Below, piece by piece: positions 6,360 to 12,225 of a stretch of DNA of 12,225 nucleotides. The stretch is from Thermoplasmatales archaeon ex4484_6 (lineage in GTDB: Archaea > Thermoplasmatota > Penumbrarchaeia > Penumbrarchaeales > Penumbrarchaeaceae), in contig NJDO01000054.1 of the NCBI GenBank assembly GCA_002254385.1, positions 1 to 12,225 of the forward strand. The letters run 5' to 3'. The notes under the pieces were generated by a model. It was not told where the DNA came from. It ran no database searches and worked only from the letters and a program-made list of their open reading frames with translations. The position numbers and the translations under genes are program-made. How positions within the stretch are numbered: the stretch's first letter is position 1; every line of letters begins with the position of its first letter.

Positions 6360-7348
6360 TTCTTTCCCTCTTCAAGGAAATGGTCAAGGTTCAGGAAGGG
6401 ATCGTAGGTCAGGACCTCTTCGACCTCATCTGATGAGAGCTGTTTCACCTTTGTCTCGTAGTTATCATAGTATGTGAGGAAGATTCTTATCGAATCCTTC
6501 GGGGTCTTCTCGATTATGGAGTTCAGGAGGTACGGGTTGTGGGTGGCTATGAAGTATTGGTTTGTGGGATCCCTTCCTATCTTCTCTCCCAGATACTTCG
6601 TATAATACGGGAAAGCATGCGATTCGGGCTCCTCGAATATCAGCGTGGAATCCTTTGAGGAATCCATTGCGAGTGTGAAAAAAATCATCCTCTGCAGAGT
6701 ATCCGAGAGGAGCTCGAAGGGATAGGAATATATTATCCCGTCGATGTTCTTCTGAAATTCCATCCTGCCATCTTGGGGTTTTAGAACAAGATAGAAACCA
6801 TATCTCTTCAGTATATCTGATATGAAGGATTTGTAATACCTGTTTGAAAGGATCAACGGTACAATGTTTCCTCCATCCGGCGGCATCAGATGGTCTGACA
6901 GTTCTTCTTTCTTTTCAAACAATCTCGAGAATCTGAAGAACCTGATGAAATCAATAATGTTTTTGATCCGTTGATCATGGTTTCCCATATGGTTTTTCTT
7001 TTTCCCATGATAATCCAAGATGATCTCAGAGGTTGGGGAATGTGTTTTTATTAGCTTGATGGTAAAATTGTTGTCCTTGAAACTCACAACAATGTTGATA
7101 TTTCCGATATCTATCTGAACATCTGTATCGACTTCATCATCGAAGAAAAGGTTCTGAAGTGTTCGAAATCTGATGAATTCATGTAGATTTGATTTATCCG
7201 AAACAGCCATCCATGAAGCCAACCCCAATGATTCCAGGATATTCGACTTTCCCGTGTTCGGCTCTCCGATGAAAACATTGACCTTGGAGCAGTCCATATC
7301 GAGCTCCCTGATGGATTTGAAATGCCGGATCCTGAGACGGTCGATCAT
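6356..7348 (-). CDS. OLD/RecF-like ABC-type ATPase (AAA_15/AAA_21 group)
   Basis: The 330-residue protein begins with MIDRLRIRHFKSIRELDMD, typical of SMC/RecF/OLD-like ATPases. It has Walker A GEPNTGKSN at 28-36, a degenerate signature region ELLSDTLQRM at 212-221, Walker B with catalytic acids STLIFEEPESHAFPYY at 234-249, and the switch histidine IATHNPYLLNSI at 267-278. A short helical insert (about 125-210) replaces the long coiled coil of SMC proteins. The C-terminal EVLTYDPFLNLDHF resembles tails of OLD-family ATPases that contact a partner nuclease. The ATG has GGGAG seven bases upstream. The gene is markedly AT-rich compared with its neighbours (6901-7020 is 40 G/C in 120), suggesting transfer. 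It likely powers or gates the overlapping TOPRIM-like protein, as in anti-phage or DNA-damage modules; that is inference. Confidence 0.88.
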   Translation of the reverse strand: MIDRLRIRHFKSIRELDMDCSKVNVFIGEPNTGKSNILESLGLASWMAVSDKSNLHEFIRFRTLQNLFFDDEVDTDVQIDIGNINIVVSFKDNNFTIKLIKTHSPTSEIILDYHGKKKNHMGNHDQRIKNIIDFIRFFRFSRLFEKKEELSDHLMPPDGGNIVPLILSNRYYKSFISDILKRYGFYLVLKPQDGRMEFQKNIDGIIYSYPFELLSDTLQRMIFFTLAMDSSKDSTLIFEEPESHAFPYYTKYLGEKIGRDPTNQYFIATHNPYLLNSIIEKTPKDSIRIFLTYYDNYETKVKQLSSDEVEEVLTYDPFLNLDHFLEEGKK

Positions 7349-7379
7349 CCTTATCTCCCAGTATTCATCATAATATCCC

Positions 7380-7388
7380 TATTTAAAT
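7380..7388 (-). promoter_or_regulatory. TATA-like element for the ATPase/TOPRIM-like pair
   Basis: On the - strand ATTTAAATA is centred about 36 bases before the ATG at 7348, in the 56-bp gap after the antiporter gene. This implies a start near 7360 and a very short leader that still includes GGGAG. It suggests the pair has its own promoter and does not depend on read-through from the antiporter. Confidence 0.5.
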
Positions 7389-7404
7389 GTAATTCAGTTT
7401 ATGG

Positions 7405-8664
7405 TCAGATGCCATTCCAGTGTATCCTGCCCTTGTCCCTGAACCTTCTCGAAAGGTACTTGAGCAGCACGGGGGTCAGAAGTGCCATTATTATCGCATT
7501 GAACACCACAGCGGAGTAGAGGTCCCTTCCTATGATACCGGCCTGCAGGGCGACCGATGCGAGAATGAGGTCCACTGCAGCCCTCCCGTTCATACCCACT
7601 CCCACCAGAAGGGATTCGAACCAGTTCAGACCGGATATCTTTGCGCCGATCCCGGCACCAAGGACCTTCCCGGCAAGTCCGAGTATCATTATCAGTGGAA
7701 CGAAGAGAGACATGGCAGCTCCCGAGAATGTCACCGAGAACCCCACCCACGCGAAGAATACCGGAGCGAAGAATCCGAATGACCATCTGTGAAGGGATTC
7801 AACCGTCCTCCTGTTCAGTGAATCCCTGATCGCCATTCCCCCGAGGAAGGCGCCTATCATCAGGTGGAGCCCCATCAGGTGTGCCACAAGGGCGAACAGC
7901 CCCGCCATGAGAATGGTGAAACCCACCCCCTCGGTCGACCTCATCTCCTTCATCATTGTGTAGGTCCTTTTCAGAAGAGGGGGCATGAGAAGAATGGCAA
8001 GCAGCACGAAAACAAGCGCGAGTGCAACCGTTCCACCGAGAGTGAGGAGGTTGGGGAGATGTCCCGAGGAGGATATGGAAAGCAGGATGGAGAGCACAAC
8101 TATGCCGATGATATCGTCGACTATGGCAGCATTGATTATTGTCATTCCGAACCGGGTCCTGATGGCATCGATCTGGATCAATGTGGCGACCGAAAGTGCC
8201 ACTGCGGTGATCGAGAGGGCCCCGCCTATGTACAGGGCAACGATGACATCCCCGAGATAAAGGTAGGCTCCGAGAAATCCGAGGGTGAACGGGAATATCA
8301 CCCCCAGGGAAGCTGTGAGGATCCCCGTTCTGAACGACGCCATGAAATCCCTGATCCTGGTCTCGAGGCCGGATGCGAACATCAACATGACGATTGCAAA
8401 CTCTATCATGAAGGAGATCTCTTTCTCGACGGTTTCGGGTTGGAGGTTCCTTATTATATCCTCCGTAATGGATAGATCGAACGTGGAACCCGTGAATTCG
8501 AGGATGGAGATGAGGAGCGGTCCGAACATCAATCCGCCGAATATGTTGCCCACGATGGTGGGGAGCTTCATCATCTCTGCCAGCTTACCGAAGAATAGAG
8601 CTCCGATAAGGAGGAGGAGCAGATAGATGAAATTGAACATATGGGATACTATTAAAGGTAGCAT
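7405..8664 (-). CDS. CPA2-type cation/proton antiporter (Na+/H+ exchanger family)
   Basis: The 419-residue integral membrane protein has about 12-13 hydrophobic segments and the PF00999 pattern. These include an N-terminal helix pair with LPTIVGNIFGGLMFGP (34-49), IVMLMFASGLET (91-102), SITAVALSVATLIQ (151-164), the ion-binding pair in AAIVDDIIGIVVLS (179-192, Asp183-Asp184), LMIGAFLGGMAI (268-279) and GVGMNGRAAVDLILA (355-369). The double aspartate indicates electrogenic CPA2-like exchange of Na+ or K+ for protons. No C-terminal TrkA-N or USP domain is present, so it is the membrane part alone. The ATG at 8664 lacks a clear Shine-Dalgarno site. A second ATG eight codons in (8640) would also leave the first helix intact. 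Substrate ion and direction cannot be read from sequence. Confidence 0.92.
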   Translation of the reverse strand: MLPLIVSHMFNFIYLLLLLIGALFFGKLAEMMKLPTIVGNIFGGLMFGPLLISILEFTGSTFDLSITEDIIRNLQPETVEKEISFMIEFAIVMLMFASGLETRIRDFMASFRTGILTASLGVIFPFTLGFLGAYLYLGDVIVALYIGGALSITAVALSVATLIQIDAIRTRFGMTIINAAIVDDIIGIVVLSILLSISSSGHLPNLLTLGGTVALALVFVLLAILLMPPLLKRTYTMMKEMRSTEGVGFTILMAGLFALVAHLMGLHLMIGAFLGGMAIRDSLNRRTVESLHRWSFGFFAPVFFAWVGFSVTFSGAAMSLFVPLIMILGLAGKVLGAGIGAKISGLNWFESLLVGVGMNGRAAVDLILASVALQAGIIGRDLYSAVVFNAIIMALLTPVLLKYLSRRFRDKGRIHWNGI

Positions 8665-8820
8665 CTCATTAATATCTTATCACTACCATTCACATGAAGA
8701 AAAATAATTTCGGGTATTTGTCATTGCGTTCATCATGCAGGAATCTCGAGATCATATTAATTTGGTGTTTATCATGATGGGTTTGACATATTGGCAGCGG
8801 GAAGCTTCGATACAATACCC

Positions 8821-9882
8821 CTACTCATTGACAAGCCCCATCTCCGGAGCGGGGCCCTCGAAAGGTCCTCTACCGAAGATCCGCTCCTCGCTCCGGACCT
8901 CCTCCTTTTCCTTTCTTGCGGGATAGAGGAGGTTCTTCTTTCCCTTCTTCCTCTTCTCCACGAGTCCCAGAAGCTCCAGCTGGCCCACATGGTATGATAC
9001 CATCATCGGGTAGAGGTCGAGGTGGTCCGATATCTCCTTCTGGGAGCTTCCCGGATATCTTCTAATCTCGTCGAGCACCCTCTTCTGTGTCCCGGTGACC
9101 AGGGGTGTGTCCTTGTACAGGCCGTCAACGTAGAACCTTCTGAACTGCCTGTCCTGTTTCGAGAAGATGAGCTCCTGGGCCTCCATCATGTTCAGGTGAT
9201 GTGTGACAACCCCGTGTGGCAGGTCGAGCTCCCTCCTGATCTGGGAATAGTAGGTTCCCGGGTTCTCCCTTATGAAATCCACCATCCTCTGTCTGGTCTC
9301 GTGGTCCAGAAGCTTCTCCTTCCTTATCTTCGAGTAGAACCCGAGTATGAGGAAGATCACGATGAGAAAACCCGCAAGGAAAACAAGGACAATGCAGAGA
9401 GCTCCTGCCGCGGAAGCGGCATCTTTTGCATTTTCGGATGCACTCGTGCCTTCATTTCCCTCCTGCGGATCGAAGCGGTCCTCGGGATCCGTTCCGTTCC
9501 GGTATTCCTCCAGGTCCGTGAATCCGTCCCCGTCTTGATCGTTCCCGGCCGAATACAGCTTGGGATCCAGTCCGTGTTCCACCTCCCATCCGTCGGGCAT
9601 TCCGTCGGAATCCGAATCGGGATCGAAGGGATAGACCCTGTACCTGTATTCATCGAGATTTATCAACCCGTCCCCGTCGGGATCCTCCAATGCATCCGAC
9701 GGGTCCGTCTCGTTGAGGCCGTAGGTCCTCTCCCACTCGTCCGGCATCCCGTCGGAGTCGGTATCCGCGCCCTCTTCCTGTGCTCCGGACGGAAGTGCTG
9801 AAAGTAATATCAGGAGGCATGCAAGGAACAGAACGGGAACGGTGATCCTTCCGATCCCTGCAGCCTCCATCTTCCGTTTCAT
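8821..9882 (-). CDS. Membrane-anchored tandem winged-helix regulator with extracellular calcium-loop (TSP3-like) domain
   Basis: Numbered from the ATG at 9882, the 353-residue product starts with a signal peptide (hydrophobic 14-30, likely cleavage near SGAQ at 32-35). Four thrombospondin-3/EF-loop-like calcium motifs follow: DTDSDGMPDEWE (40-51), DPDGDGLINLDEY (67-79), DSDSDGMPDGWE (89-100) and NDQDGDGFTDLEEY (114-127). Then come a low-complexity Ser/Ala linker, a membrane helix at about 160-184, and two winged-helix domains (about 196-254 and 262-321) with recognition-helix segments PHGVVTHHLNMMEAQEL and PMMVSYHVGQLELLGL. The design suggests a one-component receptor that binds DNA from the membrane. 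The preferred ATG has GGTGAGAGGAG just upstream; a GTG at 9909 overlapping the preceding stop would add nine residues. Either way it is coupled to the gene upstream. Confidence 0.85.
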   Translation of the reverse strand: MKRKMEAAGIGRITVPVLFLACLLILLSALPSGAQEEGADTDSDGMPDEWERTYGLNETDPSDALEDPDGDGLINLDEYRYRVYPFDPDSDSDGMPDGWEVEHGLDPKLYSAGNDQDGDGFTDLEEYRNGTDPEDRFDPQEGNEGTSASENAKDAASAAGALCIVLVFLAGFLIVIFLILGFYSKIRKEKLLDHETRQRMVDFIRENPGTYYSQIRRELDLPHGVVTHHLNMMEAQELIFSKQDRQFRRFYVDGLYKDTPLVTGTQKRVLDEIRRYPGSSQKEISDHLDLYPMMVSYHVGQLELLGLVEKRKKGKKNLLYPARKEKEEVRSEERIFGRGPFEGPAPEMGLVNE

Positions 9883-9905
9883 GTCTCCTCTCACCCCGAG
9901 CCCCC

Positions 9906-10880
9906 TCACTCATATATTCCCCTTCCCATGGGAAGGTCGCTCTCCTCGTAATCATGCCGGGGTTCGTCATGCCCCTCTTTCACGATGACGGGGAAATCCA
10001 CTTTCCCCGAAGATTCCTCTTTCACGAAGAAGGTCTCCTCCCCGTTCCTCCTCCTTTTCCTTCCGTGAGCTGCAATGACGAAGACGATGATGAGTATCAG
10101 ACCGATGACGAGGAGCAGGAAGAGTGCGGAGCCCAAGATGGCGGCATTATCCTTCTCCTCCTTCCCGATCATGTTATGGATTAGGCTGCCAGCATTGGAT
10201 TCGGAGGTCTCATCATTTCCTCCGATCGGCTCCCTGTTCAGCCGGTACTCATCCAGGTTTGAGATGCCGTCCTTATCCGGATCCTCGCTGGCATCATCGG
10301 GATTGTCGGGGTCAAGACCGTAATATTCCTCCCAGCTGTCGGGCATGCCGTCATAATCCGAATCGTCCGATGTTCCCCTCACCTCGACATTCACGTAATC
10401 CGAACCACCAGCCCCTTCGGTGGAGACCGTCGACCTGCCGCGGAGCACCAGTTTCTCCGATTCGAATACAAGTATGTCCACCGAATGGAGCGTTCCCGCC
10501 TTCAACTCGATGGTCTCTTCGGCCTCACCTGTCTCGTTCACACCGATGTTCCCGAAGACGATCTCGACCTTGTCCGTTGCAATGTTGGATTCCTCCACAA
10601 TGGGCCAGATGTGTGCTTCCACATCCCTTGCATCCTTCAGACCGTCGTTTGTAAGGTAGATCGACATCATCACGGATATGGAGGAGCTCTCGTGTGTCCT
10701 GAAGAACACATCCTCGATCTTCAGATGGGGGAGAAGCTCCCTCGGAGCCTCCTCCTCTTCCCTGCCATCGGTGTTGTTTCCCGACAGCGCAAGGATCAGC
10801 ACCGCAGCGCTGATTATCATTATTGCAGCAGCCAGAGCATATACGGCCCCCGCGGGGACCTCGAACCGTTTTCCCTTCAT
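9906..10880 (-). CDS. Two-helix membrane protein with beta-sandwich-like and TSP3-like calcium-loop domains
   Basis: Numbered from the ATG at 10880, the 324-residue product has an N-terminal signal-anchor helix at about 10-32. A beta-rich domain at about 52-169 (LKIEDVFFRTHESSS..., LTNDGLKDARDVEAHIWP) looks CARDB-like. One calcium-loop unit follows, DDSDYDGMPDSWEEYYGLDP (172-191) plus DPDKDGISNLDEY (200-212). A second helix at about 247-271, a basic RKRRR and a charged tail complete it. The calcium unit matches those of the winged-helix protein encoded downstream, so the two may share a ligand or pair through this domain. ATG 10880 is chosen because GAGGTGAG lies directly upstream; earlier ATG (10910) and TTG (10934) codons lack such a site. 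It is first in a two-gene unit, and its stop nearly abuts the next gene. Confidence 0.82.
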   Translation of the reverse strand: MKGKRFEVPAGAVYALAAAIMIISAAVLILALSGNNTDGREEEEAPRELLPHLKIEDVFFRTHESSSISVMMSIYLTNDGLKDARDVEAHIWPIVEESNIATDKVEIVFGNIGVNETGEAEETIELKAGTLHSVDILVFESEKLVLRGRSTVSTEGAGGSDYVNVEVRGTSDDSDYDGMPDSWEEYYGLDPDNPDDASEDPDKDGISNLDEYRLNREPIGGNDETSESNAGSLIHNMIGKEEKDNAAILGSALFLLLVIGLILIIVFVIAAHGRKRRRNGEETFFVKEESSGKVDFPVIVKEGHDEPRHDYEESDLPMGRGIYE

Positions 10881-10938
10881 TTCTCTCACCTCGGAGATGG
10901 TCCATTCCATCCCAACGTGAGAGAAAGATGACAATGTG

Positions 10939-10946
10939 TATTAAAG
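10939..10946 (-). promoter_or_regulatory. TATA-like element for the calcium-loop gene pair
   Basis: On the - strand CTTTAATA is centred about 62 bases before the ATG at 10880. A start near 10915 would leave a leader of about 35 nt with the GAGGTGAG ribosome site. This supports the shorter start and a two-gene transcript reading into the winged-helix gene. Inferred from spacing. Confidence 0.45.
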
Positions 10947-11066
10947 CAAAGATTGGAACATGATTGTTATCATTCGGGAATTTCAATCGGTCCGTTCGTT
11001 CAACTAGTTAAATGAGAGAATGACGCTTGAATCACCGAACCTTAGGGGGGTGGGGAATTTGTACGT

Positions 11067-11091
11067 TCAAATGAAGCTCCGCTTCATTTGA
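11067..11091. repeat. Perfect inverted repeat (11-bp arms, 3-bp loop)
   Basis: TCAAATGAAGC at 11067-11077 is exactly complementary to 11081-11091 around TCC. It lies about 80 bp beyond the stop of the acidic-tail protein and upstream of the next gene's promoter, in the roughly 290-bp gap 10881-11173. It may mark the transcript end of the former, a regulator site, or an RNA processing hairpin. No T-run follows on either strand. Nothing else in this gap looks like a gene. Confidence 0.6.
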
Positions 11092-11173
11092 TTCTTAATC
11101 ATCCTGCCAATCCAATGCATCCCGCTGACCTTCCGGTGAGGCTGGCTTCAGCTCCGAAGGTGACCGTTTGTCT

Positions 11174-12225
11174 TCATCTCAATTGTCCCGTTCTTCCGCA
11201 AACGGGGCATCTGAACCTCTCCTTCCTCTTCGAGGCAGGGATCTCTATCTCGTTTCCGCACTTGCATTCGACGATGAGTATCTCTTCCTCGTATTCTTCC
11301 TCTTCCTCCTCGTCGAAGTCATCCTCTTCCTCTTCCCATTCTTCCTCCTCCTCTTCCTCCATATCCTCGAGCTCCTCCCATTCCTCCTCCTCTTCCTCCT
11401 CTTCCCATTCCTCGACCTGTTCCCAGGGTTCCTCATCCTCCGAGGGCATCACTCCTTCGGGAAGCTCCACCTCCACCTTCACGTCCCTGATCGCCTTCTT
11501 CCCTGCCTTTTTCCTCTCCTCCTCTTTCGAAAACAGCTCCCTGAGAAGGTCTTCCTCCTCTTCCTCTTCCTTCTCCACGGCAGGAGTGGATGCGAAAATC
11601 TCCATATCTTCGAGGTATGGAGCGGCAGGTTCCACTGCCGCGGTTTCCGGCTCGATGGCAGCAGGTGCCTCCCCCCATCCCGCCGGCGAGTACACCGTTT
11701 CCTTCTCGGACTCCTTCTCGGAAATTACCATCTCTCTCGGTTCCTCTTTCCTTGGGGGAGCAGCGGTCGGCGGTGGGAGCGATCCCTTCTTCTCCGAACG
11801 GGAGCCCCTGATGACGAAAATTAGTATGATGACTATCACCAGGACGATGATGCCTATGAATATCAGTATGGCCATCAACCCCGGGTCGATAGCGGATGAT
11901 GAGGTTTGCTGGTGGCCGTTGCTCGTATTACGGACCGAATTATCCACATTGTACGAGATAACTGATCTCCAAATACCCTGCTCCCCATCCGTGTCCATTA
12001 CCGTGATCCTTATCTCGTACCCGGGTCCGTCCGGGTATATGCGGTTCCCGGATTCATCAAATGCCCCGGTATCCCATTCAACGAAATAGGTCACGGGTTT
12101 CTCCGGGGTGAAAGCGGAGCCGTTGTCCAGCTTCATGACCCCCGGAACCTCCTTCCATTCGGAGAATACGAACACTTCCACCTTGATGTTCCCGATGGGA
12201 ACCTCCTCGTCATCGGTGATATTGA
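11174..12225 (-). CDS. Single-pass surface protein with long Glu-rich cytoplasmic tail and C-terminal zinc ribbon (5' partial)
   Basis: The frame is open to the right edge (upstream residues read NITDDEEVPIGNIK), so the start lies outside and the GTG at 12181 is internal. Numbering from that GTG, residues 1-85 are a beta-rich, probably extracellular Ig- or CARDB-like domain with glycosylation-type sequons (NGS, NTS). A membrane helix spans about 101-125, followed by basic RGSRSEKK. The cytoplasmic part is a Pro/Ala/Glu linker (135-200), a charged helix (203-232), and an extremely acidic tract at 249-300, where 37 of the 44 residues from 257 to 300 are Glu or Asp. A zinc ribbon, CKC (306/308) and CPVC (325/328), lies ten residues before the end. 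I do not recognise a named family. The role is unknown: binding a basic partner or cations, or contacting nucleic acid through the ribbon, are possibilities. Confidence 0.82.
   Translation of the reverse strand, partial: NITDDEEVPIGNIKVEVFVFSEWKEVPGVMKLDNGSAFTPEKPVTYFVEWDTGAFDESGNRIYPDGPGYEIRITVMDTDGEQGIWRSVISYNVDNSVRNTSNGHQQTSSSAIDPGLMAILIFIGIIVLVIVIILIFVIRGSRSEKKGSLPPPTAAPPRKEEPREMVISEKESEKETVYSPAGWGEAPAAIEPETAAVEPAAPYLEDMEIFASTPAVEKEEEEEEDLLRELFSKEEERKKAGKKAIRDVKVEVELPEGVMPSEDEEPWEQVEEWEEEEEEEEWEELEDMEEEEEEEWEEEEDDFDEEEEEEYEEEILIVECKCGNEIEIPASKRKERFRCPVCGRTGQLR
11275..11425. repeat. Low-complexity TCC/TTC (GAA/GAG) tract within the acidic-tail gene
   Basis: About 150 bp are almost entirely TCC and TTC triplets on the + strand, read as GAG and GAA Glu codons on the - strand. 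Aromatic codons break it at irregular intervals. Such a purine/pyrimidine-skewed triplet tract is liable to slippage, so its length may vary between strains or assemblies. It also produces a spurious serine-rich open frame on the opposite strand. Confidence 0.75.

Noticed and set aside
5898..7348. A toxin-antitoxin or insertion-sequence cassette
   Set aside because: The overlap recalls toxin-antitoxin pairs, but protein sizes and the ABC-type ATPase do not fit. No transposase, terminal inverted repeats or target duplications are visible around it.
5898..7348. A definite assignment to PARIS, Gabija or Septu
   Set aside because: The ATPase is generic for these groups. The partner lacks the size of AriB (DUF4435), is not fused as in GajA, and shows no HNH motif as in PtuB, so only a broader comparison is justified.
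7864..8475. A 203-codon + strand open frame
   Set aside because: It lies wholly inside the antiporter gene, has no ribosome site, and its Gly/His/Glu-rich product resembles nothing. The - strand product is an unmistakable transporter.
10881..11173. A tRNA or C/D-box RNA in the gap
   Set aside because: No cloverleaf, GGTTCRA T-loop or paired C/D boxes could be found by eye; only the hairpin at 11067-11091 stands out.
11088..12089. A 333-codon + strand open frame rich in serine
   Set aside because: It is the antisense of the acidic-tail gene: GAA/GAG Glu codons read backwards as TTC/TCC give Ser and Phe runs. The - strand frame has a TM helix and zinc ribbon and is clearly the real one.

Overview
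The window looks archaeal, probably from a Thermoplasmatota-like euryarchaeon, although the exact lineage cannot be fixed from the sequence. The evidence is a Taw3 gene (wybutosine biosynthesis, found in archaea and eukaryotes), AT-rich TATA-like elements about 25 bases ahead of plausible transcription starts, strong GGAGG/GGTGA ribosome binding sites with some GTG starts, and several proteins built as extracellular domain, one membrane helix and cytoplasmic tail. One of these carries tandem winged-helix domains behind calcium-loop repeats. Most of the window is moderately GC-rich. One two-gene block (5898-7348) is clearly more AT-rich.

Layout. Positions 3-3784 are on the + strand: a cell-surface beta-propeller protein cut by the left edge, the tRNA methyltransferase Taw3 (5 bp downstream), a four-helix membrane protein ending in a zinc ribbon, and a METTL7-like SAM-dependent methyltransferase behind a dyad-rich leader. 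Convergent to these, on the - strand, is a Kbl/BioF-family PLP enzyme (3813-4997) whose TATA-like element lies inside an inverted repeat. A 333-bp divergent intergenic region follows, with a perfect 11-bp hairpin. Next is a CBS-pair protein on the + strand (5331-5888). From 5898 to the right edge everything is on the - strand: an ATPase and a small TOPRIM-like protein overlapping by 4 bp, a CPA2-type cation/proton antiporter, and three single- or double-pass surface proteins (8821-12225). The rightmost is cut by the window edge.

How they fit together. The most system-like block is the AT-rich ATPase plus TOPRIM-like pair. It has the logic of OLD/PARIS-type immune modules (ABC-like ATPase plus Glu/DxD nuclease), but the second protein is only 153 residues and matches no named system I can identify. 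The second notable block is 8821-10880. A membrane protein with thrombospondin-type-3-like calcium loops outside and two winged helices inside is coupled to a second protein with the same calcium-loop module and a beta-sandwich-like domain. That layout suggests transmembrane signalling from the cell surface to DNA. The remaining genes (Taw3, Kbl, CBS, antiporter) look like ordinary chromosomal genes. No RNA gene, CRISPR array, transposase or integrase was recognised.
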